NCBI GenBank assembly: GCA_944322285.1
Contig: CALUOR010000011.1
Span: forward strand, 1-64,000
Length of the DNA: 64,000 nt
DNA from: an uncultured Bacteroides sp.
Lineage (GTDB): Bacteria; Bacteroidota; Bacteroidia; Bacteroidales; Bacteroidaceae
Reading direction: 5' to 3'
Part shown: piece after piece, positions 1 to 7,785 of the stretch
How the letters are laid out: each line of letters starts with the position of its first letter
How positions within the stretch are numbered: position 1 is the first letter of the stretch
The notes under the pieces: model-generated
The model's input: the letters and a program-made list of their open reading frames with translations, nothing else
What the model was told of the DNA's origin: nothing
Database searches by the model: none
Program-made: the position numbers and the translations under genes

Positions 1-119
1 AGCATAGCCACTTCGTTCTCGTCCACCATCTTCGTGGTGTACTGCACGGGATACCATTTCTTCGGCGCGTCCGGGTCAGACGGGTTGGCGCGCTGCACCG
101 GTTTCAAAAAGATACTCAT
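1..119 (-). CDS. HU-like DNA-binding protein, N-terminal part only
   Basis: The ATG is at 117-119 on the minus strand and the frame stays open to the window edge, so only about 39 residues are visible. They begin MSIFLKPVQRANPSDPDAP and continue with a KKWYPVQ stretch. This opening is typical of the Bacteroidetes HU-like (HU-HIG) DNA-binding proteins, which are nucleoid-associated and bind DNA as dimers. The gene lies 76 bp downstream of a small unknown gene on the same strand and could be cotranscribed with it. The body of the protein, including the DNA-binding arm, is outside the window, so the family call rests on the N-terminus alone. Confidence 0.65.
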   Translation of the reverse strand, partial: MSIFLKPVQRANPSDPDAPKKWYPVQYTTKMVDENEVAM

Positions 120-195
120 TGTTTTCTGATTTTTAATTGTTTATAATGGCTGGACGGGGAACGGCGTTAGTCTGTTATCCCGACTTGTTATGAAC

Positions 196-531
196 TTACT
201 TTACCTCTTGTGCCTTTTTATAATTTGCATAGCGAGCATTTAGAGTGTCCCGCCATTCTTGACTTGGGCAAGAGTTTATTAATTGAATATACCTATCATC
301 ATCAACACAAACGGACTCTACAAGTTTTAGTAAGCTCCACTGCAAATCATAAAAAGCATTTTCAGGGAAGATTTGTACCAACACCATAGCTTCATCAAAT
401 GATATGGGGAGTTGTATTTGTTCTAATAAAGTATCATAAGCATTTATCAACTCATCAATGCTATCAGAATCATTGATACTTTCATTAGGCATACGACCTA
501 AATCTTTCAACTGTAAAATTTCATTTCTCAT
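196..531 (-). CDS. small protein of unknown function (111 aa)
   Basis: I do not recognise this protein. It is acidic, has no signal peptide and no membrane segment, and looks helical. It contains FDEAMVLVQIFPENAFYDLQW and ends in a lysine-rich tail. Size and composition would fit an immunity-type or adaptor protein, but no motif proves that. It sits upstream of the truncated HU-like gene on the same strand. A TAnnTTTG element about 95 bp upstream (626-633) could drive both. The base composition is AT-richer than the adjacent TetR gene, which may mean a different history. Confidence 0.6.
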   Translation of the reverse strand: MRNEILQLKDLGRMPNESINDSDSIDELINAYDTLLEQIQLPISFDEAMVLVQIFPENAFYDLQWSLLKLVESVCVDDDRYIQLINSCPSQEWRDTLNARYANYKKAQEVK

Positions 532-625
532 ATCGTGTACTCTAATTGTTCATAATGCATTTATAAACGCACCTTAGGCATAGGATATTTCGATAACCGA
601 TACCCGGCAGGCGCATCCCACGCCC

Positions 626-633
626 CAAAGATA
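626..633 (-). promoter_or_regulatory. candidate -7 element for the 111-aa gene
   Basis: On the minus strand this reads TATCTTTG, a perfect match to the Bacteroidetes -7 consensus TAnnTTTG. It lies about 95 bp upstream of the start at 531. No convincing -33 TTTG is present at the usual distance, so the call rests on the -7 box and its position. Confidence 0.4.
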
Positions 634-716
634 CGAAAAGAATCGAAGAAACCACCATGCGGTTGGCAAAAGTTGCAGAAGAATTTTCGGGAGGGAGGAA
701 AAGGTTGCCGGAGGGC

Positions 717-745
717 ATAAAAAAAGCCTGAACGGGTCAGGCTTT
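717..745 (-). terminator. Rho-independent terminator of the TetR gene
   Basis: On the minus strand the arms AAGCCTGA (744-737) and TCAGGCTT (731-724) form an 8-bp stem with a 5-nt loop. A run of seven T residues follows (725-719). The TGA stop codon of the TetR gene (739-737) lies inside the ascending arm, so the terminator starts within the coding sequence. Confidence 0.8.
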
Positions 746-1348
746 AATCAGTGAATAGATGAACCGGAGCTTGCGGCGGAGTTCGCCCGTGTCCAGCCCG
801 GAGAGGAACGCCTGCTCGTAGGACAGGCCGTAGAACACCTCGCGGAACATGGCGACCGCTTCCTCCGTGTCCACGTCCGCGCGGATTTCGCCTGCCGCCT
901 TCGCCCGCCCGATGTTGTCGCGCCACAGCTTGCGGTCTTTCTCGAACAGTTCGGCGAACTTCGCTTGGGCGTCGGGGTAGTACTGCCGCACTTGCATCAG
1001 CAGGTGGAAGTAGTAGAAGTTGTAGCTGCACCCCTGCGGGTTGTTGCCGTCGTCCAGCAGGCCCACGATGCGGCGCATGGTGCGCTCCACGCCCTCCACG
1101 TGGTGGCCGATGAACTCCAGCAGCGTGCCGCCCTCGAAGCTGAACTTCTGCTCCGGGTCCTGCATGGCGAAGATGTACTTCTCCACCACGGCGTTGAACA
1201 GGTCTTGCTTGAAGGGGTAGTAGTAAATCAGCCCCCACTTGGACAGCCCGCAAGCCTTGGCGATGGTCACGAGGCTGGCTTTCTCGTAGTTCATCTTGGC
1301 GAACACCCGCAAGGCGTTCTCCAATACTTCTTCCCGGTTGGTTATCAT
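737..1348 (-). CDS. TetR/AcrR-family transcriptional regulator
   Basis: This 203-residue protein has the TetR layout. An N-terminal helix-turn-helix lies at about residues 22-50, with TIAKACGLSKWGLIYYYPFK as recognition helix and turn, followed by the usual F..K..L pattern. The rest is a helical ligand-binding domain rich in aromatic residues. TetR proteins normally repress a neighbouring gene or themselves and release DNA when a small molecule binds. No efflux or enzyme gene is divergent within 800 bp, so the target is unclear and autoregulation is likely. Gene G+C is visibly higher than in the flanking DNA. A terminator overlaps its stop codon. Confidence 0.9.
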   Translation of the reverse strand: MITNREEVLENALRVFAKMNYEKASLVTIAKACGLSKWGLIYYYPFKQDLFNAVVEKYIFAMQDPEQKFSFEGGTLLEFIGHHVEGVERTMRRIVGLLDDGNNPQGCSYNFYYFHLLMQVRQYYPDAQAKFAELFEKDRKLWRDNIGRAKAAGEIRADVDTEEAVAMFREVFYGLSYEQAFLSGLDTGELRRKLRFIYSLIKA

Positions 1349-1378
1349 GATGCGTAATGAGTTTTATGTTTCGGTGGG

Positions 1379-1410
1379 CGAAGATAGGGAAAATCGGGGG
1401 TTCCGGCAAG
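1379..1410 (-). promoter_or_regulatory. candidate promoter of the TetR gene
   Basis: The minus strand shows TTG at 1409-1407, a 20-bp spacer, and TATCTTCG at 1386-1379, one mismatch from TAnnTTTG. The predicted transcript start lies 25-30 nt before the ATG at 1348. Confidence 0.4.
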
Positions 1411-1625
1411 TGTTTGGCGCAAAACGATTAGATGAAATGCTTGTATCTGAGCATACAATAGAGCAATATGACCCAAAGGGGGATAAAAACCGGAATTTAT
1501 CCCGGTTGAATATGAAGAATTGATAATACATCGCATCGAAGAGTCTTTCCTTCCCAATGAGGATTCTGTAATATCAAAGTCTTCTCCATACAAATATCCG
1601 TAAAAATGGTATATGATTCATTTGG

Positions 1626-1646
1626 TAAATGGGAAATTATCATTTT
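1626..1646. repeat. fused end boxes of the palindromic element family (possible empty site)
   Basis: The sequence runs TAAATGGGAA directly into ATTATCATTTT. In full elements elsewhere in the window the left box TAAATGGGAATTTAGCG and the right box TAAATTATCATTTA are separated by 130-200 bp of core. Here they abut, followed by a tiny hairpin GTCACTCGTGAC. It may be a core-less or pre-insertion form. Chance similarity of AT-rich DNA cannot be excluded. Confidence 0.4.
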
Positions 1647-1904
1647 GTCACTCGTGACATTTTGTATTTTCTAATAGCTGAGAATCGCTTGTTTGGGACT
1701 GACGGACGGCTTGGACGGAAAGAACGGATTTTGAAAACGTTTATTCATTTATTTTCAGATAGATATGGTGATTCTTATCGAAATGTTTACAAATTCTAGA
1801 GAGGCATTTCCCTAGAAATGAAAGGTTTGTTAAGGTAAAATTTGTGATTTTTAGCGGAATGGAGAGATGTTTCCGCCGAAATAGCACGCTTTTTGCGTTC
1901 AATC

Positions 1905-1979
1905 AGCGAAGCGTTTGCTCCGAATTAGTTAAGTGTTAACACCCTAAACACTTAACTATCTTAGAGCAAACACTTAACT
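1905..1979. repeat. 22-bp periodic inverted-repeat array (REP-like), copy 1
   Basis: Units AGCGAAGCGTTT (1905) and AGTTAAGTGTT (1927) are exactly 22 bp apart on the plus strand. The inverted unit AACACTTAACT follows at 1947 and 1969, again 22 bp apart. The 1927 and 1947 units form a perfect 11-bp stem with a 9-nt loop. A related array with the same spacing but a different trinucleotide is at 48829-48928. Confidence 0.75.
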
Positions 1980-2158
1980 GTTTCAGAAACAAGCGTTTTT
2001 TCGCCTTTCTATTTTGTGAGTTTTGTAAAAACGGTGAGTAAGCAAAATAGGTAAAATAAAAGCATTTTGATAGATATTTCCATTTATCGCAAAATCGAGA
2101 ATAACGTCTCTGTGTCCTGTTTGCTATGATGAAATACGTCCGTTTCAGATAAAATCAT

Positions 2159-2166
2159 TACTTTTG
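2159..2166 (+). promoter_or_regulatory. candidate -7 element of yaaA
   Basis: TACTTTTG matches TAnnTTTG and lies 51 bp upstream of the chosen yaaA start. A clear -33 element is not visible at the standard distance. Confidence 0.45.
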
Positions 2167-2217
2167 CAAATATGAAAAGTGTAAAGATACTGTTTGATTG
2201 GGAAATATAAAGGATTT

Positions 2218-2979
2218 ATGCTTGCGTTTATTTCATGTGCCAAGACAATGGCAAGCCGTTCAACATTGCAAGTGCCGCAGATGACCAATCCTAGGTTTAC
2301 GGATGAGGCGTTGCGCCATGCGTTGAGTTTGGCTCGATATTCGGCCTCGGAGTTGGGAGGTATGTTGCGGGTGAATGCGAAGATTGCGGCGGAGAATTAT
2401 ATAAGGTATCAGGACTTTTGTTCGGAGGACAATCGCCCGATGCCCGCTATCGGCGCTTATACCGGAGCGGTGTTCAAACGTATTGCGCCGAAAGATTTTA
2501 CGCCGGATGATTTCCTTTTTGCACAAGAACACTTGCGTATCACTTCTTTCTTGTACGGCTTGCTTCGTCCGCAGGATGGCATTCGCCCTTATCGTTTGGA
2601 GGGGGATGTGCGTTTGCCAGAAAATGGTGGAGTTACGATGTTCGATTATTGGAAACCTTTATTGACCGATGTATTTATAGAGGATGTCAAGCGGCAGGAT
2701 GGGGTGTTGCTCAATCTGGCCAGTGCGGAGATGAAAGACTTGTTCGACTGGAAGCGGATGGAACGGGAAGTGCGGGTGATAACGCCTGAATTCCGGGTAT
2801 GGAAAGGGGACAAACCTGCCACGGTGGTTATCTACGCCAAAATGTGTCGGGGCGAGATGACACGTTTCTTCATTAAGAATCGCATCACTCACCCCGAACA
2901 ACTGAAAAGTTTTTCTTGGGAAGGCTTCACCTTCGATGAAGGGCGAAGCACGGAGCATCAGTGGTGGTTCATTGCTTGA
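2218..2979 (+). CDS. yaaA: YaaA family peroxide-stress protein (UPF0246)
   Basis: The 253-residue product starts [11 protein letters not shown], matching the LISPAKT opening of YaaA proteins. It carries further family blocks: a [10 protein letters not shown] segment, [19 protein letters not shown], and a C-terminal [10 protein letters not shown]. YaaA helps limit DNA damage during hydrogen peroxide stress and is linked to lower free intracellular iron; it is cytoplasmic. I chose the ATG at 2218 because AGGA lies just upstream and the family motif starts there; an in-frame TTG eight codons earlier adds nothing. The 3' end overlaps the convergent DUF2027-Smr gene by 11 bp. Confidence 0.93.
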   Translation: MLAFISCAKTMASRSTLQVPQMTNPRFTDEALRHALSLARYSASELGGMLRVNAKIAAENYIRYQDFCSEDNRPMPAIGAYTGAVFKRIAPKDFTPDDFLFAQEHLRITSFLYGLLRPQDGIRPYRLEGDVRLPENGGVTMFDYWKPLLTDVFIEDVKRQDGVLLNLASAEMKDLFDWKRMEREVRVITPEFRVWKGDKPATVVIYAKMCRGEMTRFFIKNRITHPEQLKSFSWEGFTFDEGRSTEHQWWFIA

Positions 2980-4081
2980 TGGTGACTAACGTTGCCCCGA
3001 AACCGTATTCTTGGAAAGAAGCGTCTTGCGCCTTGCAGGCGGGGTATTTGCGCTTCAGTTCGTTGAGGACGGCACGGCGCAACACTCCGTCTCCCTTGCC
3101 GTGGATGAAGACGATGCGCTGTTCGCGCTTGTTTTTGTATTGCTCCATCACTTCGCGGAACTTATCAAGTTGGTAGTTCAGCATTTCCCCGTTGCTCATG
3201 CCTCGTGTGTCGTCCAGCAGGGCGTTGATGTGCAAGTCCACTTCGATGATGTCTTGCTTGCCTCCGTGTTTAGGTTGGGGTTGAGGCTTGGGGGCTGTGT
3301 CCACGGATTTCTTTTGCATCAGGGCGGCTTGCAGGTCTTCGGCGGATACATAGACTTGCTTGGCGGGACGGTCGTCCTTCACGATGTCGTACATCAGGGC
3401 GGGTGTCTCGAAGAAATCCGTCTGCTGGAAAGTATGGAGCTTGTAGAACTTCACCGTGTCGATGCGTAGCTCTACGCTTACGGCAGGCTTCAGGCTGAAC
3501 GAACGGCGGTCTTTGAAAGCGATGAGTTGCACCGCTACCCGCTCTAGGTCGTTAAGTGCCGCTTTTTCGAATTCCTCTAAGCAAAGCTTTGTGTTCGGCT
3601 CTACCAAACCTTGTGAACGTATTGTCCAAGCTTTGCCTTCGGCTCCCAGGTAGGTATAGTAAAGGTAGTAGTTGCTATCATTCACCAGATAGCTCTCAAA
3701 GGGTGTGGTGCTGACGGCTTTGATGTCGATGGGCACAAAAGCCAGGTAGACGTTGAGCACATCGCCGCCTTTTATTTCCGGTTGGCGGTAGACGGATATT
3801 TCGGGCTTCTCCACACGGTGCGTGGCTTCCTCGTGCATTTGTGAGGCGGCCGTGCGTGCCGGCTGCTCTTCGGGACGCTTCTTTTCCGGCTTAGCGGCTT
3901 TCTCCGAAGGGAGAGGAATGTTGTAATTATCGGTTTCTATTACTACACATTCGCGCACGTGCATCGGGATGTCAAAACCATCGGCATCCTGCACCAATAC
4001 GATGTCTTTACTCTGAAATCCGGTGACCGTTCCGCCACCCACTTCGCTCAGAAAGCGAACTTTGTCTCCTATCTTAATCAT
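2969..4081 (-). CDS. DUF2027 protein with C-terminal Smr domain
   Basis: This 370-residue cytoplasmic protein has an N-terminal small beta domain ([20 protein letters not shown]), a proline/lysine/glutamate-rich linker near residues 80-125, a central beta-rich DUF2027 region, and a C-terminal Smr domain. The Smr part shows the VDLHINALL start and the [11 protein letters not shown] core, as in MutS2-type nucleases and RNA-cleaving Smr proteins. The HGKG loop is intact. The family is typical of Bacteroidetes; its role is not settled, and nucleic-acid cleavage is inferred from the Smr domain. The start at 4081 has a strong GGAGG upstream, unusual in this genome; an in-frame start 15 codons earlier precedes that site and is less likely. 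Confidence 0.88.
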   Translation of the reverse strand: MIKIGDKVRFLSEVGGGTVTGFQSKDIVLVQDADGFDIPMHVRECVVIETDNYNIPLPSEKAAKPEKKRPEEQPARTAASQMHEEATHRVEKPEISVYRQPEIKGGDVLNVYLAFVPIDIKAVSTTPFESYLVNDSNYYLYYTYLGAEGKAWTIRSQGLVEPNTKLCLEEFEKAALNDLERVAVQLIAFKDRRSFSLKPAVSVELRIDTVKFYKLHTFQQTDFFETPALMYDIVKDDRPAKQVYVSAEDLQAALMQKKSVDTAPKPQPQPKHGGKQDIIEVDLHINALLDDTRGMSNGEMLNYQLDKFREVMEQYKNKREQRIVFIHGKGDGVLRRAVLNELKRKYPACKAQDASFQEYGFGATLVTIKQ

Positions 4082-4123
4082 CTGTTGTTTTCCTCCTTTG
4101 CATTTTTGTTTGATACTATGCTG

Positions 4124-4131
4124 CAAAGGTA
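4124..4131 (-). promoter_or_regulatory. candidate -7 element of the DUF2027-Smr gene
   Basis: The minus strand reads TACCTTTG. It lies 43 bp upstream of the start at 4081 and is only 24 bp from the divergent -7 box at 4156-4163, so the two promoters may compete. Confidence 0.5.
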
Positions 4132-4155
4132 GCTAAATATACCAAAATATATGCG

Positions 4156-4163
4156 TACCTTTG
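4156..4163 (+). promoter_or_regulatory. candidate -7 element of the AlbA/Schlafen-type gene
   Basis: TACCTTTG matches TAnnTTTG. It lies 92 bp upstream of the ATG at 4256 and is divergent from the box at 4124-4131. Confidence 0.45.
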
Positions 4164-4255
4164 CGGGAAAAACATCTTTCCCTTCAAAGTCTGGAAAGGT
4201 ATGCGTAATTTTACTACAGCATCTAATGCAATTAAACGCAGAGCAACAGGTAAGT

Positions 4256-5761
4256 ATGACAACGATTGACGATATAAAGAAACTGATAGCTAAGGACGAG
4301 ACAAGAACTCTGGAACTGAAGAAAACAACAGGCGAACTCTATAAGGGTATGGAGACAGCTTGTGCATTTCTGAATTCTGATGGTGGCTGGCTGATGTTTG
4401 GCATTGTTCCGTCTTTGAAGATTATTGGGCAAAATGTTACCGATAATACAAGGCAGGAGGTGGCAAATGCTATCCGTAAAATTGAACCGGCAATAGATGT
4501 GGAAGTGGAATATGTAGAGTTGCCCGATAAACCGGATAATTATGTTATTGCCATCTACTTCGACTCCAATAATTTCAAGAATGGGCCGTATTCGTTTGAT
4601 GGTAGAGCTTTTTATAAAGTGGAAAGTACGACTGTGTTGATGCCAAGACAGATGTATGAGGAACGTTTGAGAATCAGCAATCCTCAGCGATTCAGTTGGG
4701 AAAATACACCCAATTCCGAAATAACTGTCAATGATATTGATACAGAACTATTATACCAAACACTGCATGATGGAATAGGATCAAGGCGAATTCATGCTTC
4801 GGCAATGACATTGCAAGACCCAATGAAGATTATGCTTAAACTCGGAGTTGCAAGAAAGGATGGTATGATATTGAATGCCGCGAATGTATTGTTCGGTAAA
4901 GAGCCTTCTTTATTACACCCTCAGTGTAAAATCCGTTTGGCTCGCTTTGAAGGAACGGGCAAAAGAGTATTTCGTGACCAGACGATTTGTGAAGGAAATT
5001 TGTTTGAACAATACGATGCTGTGATGGATTTCTGTTTGAAGCATTTGAATCTATCTGGCAGAATGGATAGTAAATTCAGACAAGATACACTTACCGTACC
5101 TTATGAAGCTATAAAAGAAGCTGCAATCAATATGTTATGCCACCGTTCCTGGAATGCTGAAAATACAACTCCAAATTTGGCGATTTACGATGACCGCATT
5201 GTATTCCAGAATCCGGGAGCATTCCCTCTGAGTATGACATGGCAGGACTTTGTAAATGACCATATTGGTTCTTTGCCAGCCAATCCTACTATAGCAAATG
5301 TATTCTATCGGCGTGGCATGATGGAAGCTTGGGGACGAGGTATAGGTCTTATTATGGAAAGCTGTAGAGAACAGGAACTTCCTGTGCCGGAAACAAAAGT
5401 TGTTCCGCCATTTGTAAATCTCACAATATGGTTTAAGCACTCACTGACTTGGGGTGTGAAAACATCTATACCCCAAGTGGAAGATTCTTACACTCCAAGT
5501 CACACTCCAAGTGATGATGATTTCACCTCAAGTCATAACGAAATACATAATCAGTTGAATATCATTACACCCCAAGATAAGGTGTTTGAATTTTGTAAAT
5601 CACCGAAGAGTATCGTTGAAATAGCCGCAATGCTTGGAGTAAATGACAGAAGATGGGTGCGAAAGAAATATATTGCTCCATTTATCGGCACAAAACTTCA
5701 AATGACTATTCCTGATAAACCCAATAGCCAAAACCAGAAGTATGTCATTATCAAAGAATGA
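4256..5761 (+). CDS. AlbA_2 / Schlafen-type putative ATP- and nucleic-acid-binding regulator
   Basis: The 501-residue protein begins with an AlbA_2 (Schlafen AAA_4) domain: ETRTLELKKTTGEL near residues 14-27 and CAFLNSDGGWLMFGI near 35-49. A central region resembles the HATPase_c_4 module found in these proteins (EAIKEAAINMLCHRSWN, then a GRGIGLI segment). A C-terminal winged-helix-like part follows. Such proteins are usually annotated as DNA-binding or ATP-binding regulators; some family members act in phage defence, but most are uncharacterised. There is no signal peptide. I chose the ATG at 4256 because MTTIDDIKKLI begins the conserved domain. It stands alone, so context gives no target. 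Confidence 0.8.
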   Translation: MTTIDDIKKLIAKDETRTLELKKTTGELYKGMETACAFLNSDGGWLMFGIVPSLKIIGQNVTDNTRQEVANAIRKIEPAIDVEVEYVELPDKPDNYVIAIYFDSNNFKNGPYSFDGRAFYKVESTTVLMPRQMYEERLRISNPQRFSWENTPNSEITVNDIDTELLYQTLHDGIGSRRIHASAMTLQDPMKIMLKLGVARKDGMILNAANVLFGKEPSLLHPQCKIRLARFEGTGKRVFRDQTICEGNLFEQYDAVMDFCLKHLNLSGRMDSKFRQDTLTVPYEAIKEAAINMLCHRSWNAENTTPNLAIYDDRIVFQNPGAFPLSMTWQDFVNDHIGSLPANPTIANVFYRRGMMEAWGRGIGLIMESCREQELPVPETKVVPPFVNLTIWFKHSLTWGVKTSIPQVEDSYTPSHTPSDDDFTSSHNEIHNQLNIITPQDKVFEFCKSPKSIVEIAAMLGVNDRRWVRKKYIAPFIGTKLQMTIPDKPNSQNQKYVIIKE

Positions 5762-5780
5762 TATGAAAATAACCAAAGCC

Positions 5781-5811
5781 TTTGCCCATTCAAGGATTTT
5801 GCGTATTTTTG
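5781..5811 (+). promoter_or_regulatory. Bacteroidetes sigma-A type promoter upstream of queA
   Basis: TTTG at 5781-5784 and TATTTTTG at 5804-5811 are separated by 19 bp, matching the -33/-7 consensus TTTG-N19-TAnnTTTG. It lies about 160 bp before queA, leaving a long leader. Confidence 0.6.
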
Positions 5812-5971
5812 TAATTGAGTTATTTGATAGCAAAACATCGCAAAACGCAGAAAATCGCGCGCTTTCTTAGTCGTTACCGATACCTTTCAAATAGCTCGCT
5901 AAAAGTTTATTCCTCAAATGGTTATATCAAACCGTTGACAATTTAAATGGTAGAAAAGTCTTTTTTGATGT

Positions 5972-7195
5972 ATGAAACAAGACCCTAAACATATTCATAT
6001 TAGTGAATTCGACTATCCTTTGCCCGATGAGCGCATCGCGAAGTTTCCCCTTCCTGTGCGTGACCAATCCAAATTGCTTGTTTACCGGCATGGGCAGGTG
6101 AGCGAGGATGTATTTACTTCTTTGCCCGATTACATCCCTGCGGGTGAACTGATGGTGTTTAACAATACCAAGGTGATTCAGGCTCGTCTGCATTTTCGCA
6201 AGGAGACAGGGGCGCTTATCGAAGTCTTTTGTTTGGAACCGATTCTTCCGGCAGACTATGCGCTCAACTTCCAGCAGACGGAGCATGTGGCTTGGCTTTG
6301 CATGATAGGCAACTTGAAGAAGTGGAAGGAAGGCGTGCTGCGTAGAGAGATGATGGTGAAAGGCCGTCCGTTGACGTTGACCGCCGAGCGTGGCGAGTGT
6401 CGCGGCACCAGCCATTGGATTGACTTCCGTTGGGACAATCGGGAGGTGACTTTTGCCGATATCCTGGAGGTGTTTGGCGAACTACCCATCCCGCCTTACC
6501 TCAACCGTGCCACGCAGGAGAGTGACAAGGTGACTTATCAAACGGTGTATTCCAAGATAAAAGGCTCGGTGGCGGCACCTACGGCGGGACTGCATTTTAC
6601 TTCCCGTGTGCTCGACGCACTTCGTGACAAAGATGTCGATTTGGAAGAACTGACGTTGCACGTGGGAGCCGGTACGTTCAAGCCCGTCAAAAGCGAGGAG
6701 ATAGAGGGGCACGAAATGCATACGGAATACATCTCCGTTTCCCGCTCTACGATAGAAAAACTGATTGCTCACGGGGGAAAAGCCATTGCCGTAGGCACGA
6801 CCTCAGTACGTACGCTCGAAAGTCTTTACCACATAGGCGTGACGCTCTTAAAGCATCCCGATGCTTCCGAAGAGGAATTGCCCGTGCGTCAATGGCAACC
6901 TTACGAGATGGAGGAAGATGCCCCTACGTCCGTCGAGGCATTGTCGGCACTCCTTGTTTATCTTGACCGTCATGGCATGGAGGCGTTGCATACCAGCACG
7001 CAAATCATCATCGCCCCCGGCTATGATTATCGCATCGTGAAAGCCATGGTGACCAATTTCCACCAGCCTAAGAGTACGCTTCTTTTATTAGTCTCGGCTT
7101 TTGTGCAGGGTGATTGGCGTACCATTTACGATTATGCCTTGGCTCATGGTTTTCGCTTCCTGAGTTATGGGGATTCGTCGTTGCTGATACCGTAA
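5972..7195 (+). CDS. queA: S-adenosylmethionine:tRNA ribosyltransferase-isomerase
   Basis: QueA transfers and isomerises the ribosyl part of S-adenosylmethionine onto 7-aminomethyl-7-deazaguanine in tRNA, giving epoxyqueuosine at the wobble position. The 407-residue product shows the family blocks: FDYPLPDERIAKFPLPVRD at the N-terminus, the GELMVFNNTKVIQARL segment, FGELPIPPYLNR, a central AAPTAGLHF motif, and LHVGAGTF. It is cytoplasmic. Family members are about 340-360 residues; the extra length lies mainly in a divergent insert near residues 75-130, which is common in Bacteroidetes. The NUDIX gene follows 28 bp later and is probably cotranscribed. Confidence 0.95.
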   Translation: MKQDPKHIHISEFDYPLPDERIAKFPLPVRDQSKLLVYRHGQVSEDVFTSLPDYIPAGELMVFNNTKVIQARLHFRKETGALIEVFCLEPILPADYALNFQQTEHVAWLCMIGNLKKWKEGVLRREMMVKGRPLTLTAERGECRGTSHWIDFRWDNREVTFADILEVFGELPIPPYLNRATQESDKVTYQTVYSKIKGSVAAPTAGLHFTSRVLDALRDKDVDLEELTLHVGAGTFKPVKSEEIEGHEMHTEYISVSRSTIEKLIAHGGKAIAVGTTSVRTLESLYHIGVTLLKHPDASEEELPVRQWQPYEMEEDAPTSVEALSALLVYLDRHGMEALHTSTQIIIAPGYDYRIVKAMVTNFHQPKSTLLLLVSAFVQGDWRTIYDYALAHGFRFLSYGDSSLLIP

Positions 7196-7223
7196 AATTA
7201 TAGTTTCTAAAAGTTTTAGGCTT

Positions 7224-7724
7224 ATGAATCAAGACAACAATAAGGAAATGTTTCCTGTGGTGGATGAAGAAGGGAATATCATAGGAGCCGCTACGCGCGG
7301 AGAGTGCCACAATGGGAGCAAGCTGTTGCATCCCGTGGTGCATCTGCATGTGTTCAACTCTCGTGGCGAACTCTATCTGCAAAAGCGTCCCGAATGGAAA
7401 GACATACAACCGGGAAAATGGGATACGGCCGTAGGCGGACACGTAGATTTGGGAGAAAGCGTAGAGCAGGCTTTGCAACGTGAAGTGCGTGAAGAATTGG
7501 GCATTACGGATTTTGCTCCCCAACAAGTTACCCATTATGTTTTTGAGTCTGCCCGCGAGCGCGAGTTGGTTTTTACCTACAAGGCGGTGTATGATGGCGT
7601 AATCCGTCCCAGCGATGAGTTGGATGGCGGACGCTTTTGGACGATGGATGAAATAAAATCAAATTTAGGAAAAGGCGTGTTTACACCGAACTTTGAGGGG
7701 GAAGTGGAAAAGATAATAAAATAG
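7224..7724 (+). CDS. NUDIX hydrolase (Idi/YfcD-like)
   Basis: The 166-residue protein has a complete NUDIX box near residues 74-96: GHVDLGESVEQALQREVREE followed by LG, with the RE..EE metal-binding residues intact. The N-terminal VVDEEGNIIGAATRGECH and LHPVVHLHVFN segments resemble the isopentenyl-diphosphate isomerase/YfcD branch of the superfamily. These enzymes cleave nucleoside diphosphates linked to another group; the substrate here cannot be read from sequence. It follows queA by 28 bp. Confidence 0.88.
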   Translation: MNQDNNKEMFPVVDEEGNIIGAATRGECHNGSKLLHPVVHLHVFNSRGELYLQKRPEWKDIQPGKWDTAVGGHVDLGESVEQALQREVREELGITDFAPQQVTHYVFESARERELVFTYKAVYDGVIRPSDELDGGRFWTMDEIKSNLGKGVFTPNFEGEVEKIIK

Positions 7725-7750
7725 GGGAGTGTGTCATTTTGCACACCCCC
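7724..7750. terminator. hairpin between the convergent NUDIX and GlmM-like genes
   Basis: GGGGAGTGTG (7724-7733) pairs with CACACCCCC (7742-7750) with one mismatch. The T-rich tract is better on the minus strand, so it may serve both convergent genes. Confidence 0.5.
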
Positions 7751-7785
7751 CATTTTAATTGTTCTTGTTGTAAAGGAAGTTGTCC

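Larger units (their letters stand above)
1411..2158. other. intergenic region without a credible gene
   Basis: About 750 bp separate the TetR gene from yaaA. Short open frames here lack a start signal and family resemblance. The stretch contains a fused copy of the two repeat-element end boxes at 1626-1646 and a 22-bp periodic repeat array at 1905-1979. The remainder is AT-rich with no structure I can name. Confidence 0.6.

Noticed and set aside
744..1409. Open frame overlapping the TetR gene in another minus-strand frame
   Set aside because: It is a high-G+C shadow of the TetR gene, rich in Arg, Pro and Gly, with no family resemblance.
1345..1593. 82-codon open frame upstream of the TetR gene
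   Set aside because: It covers the TetR promoter, has no ribosome-binding site and resembles nothing.
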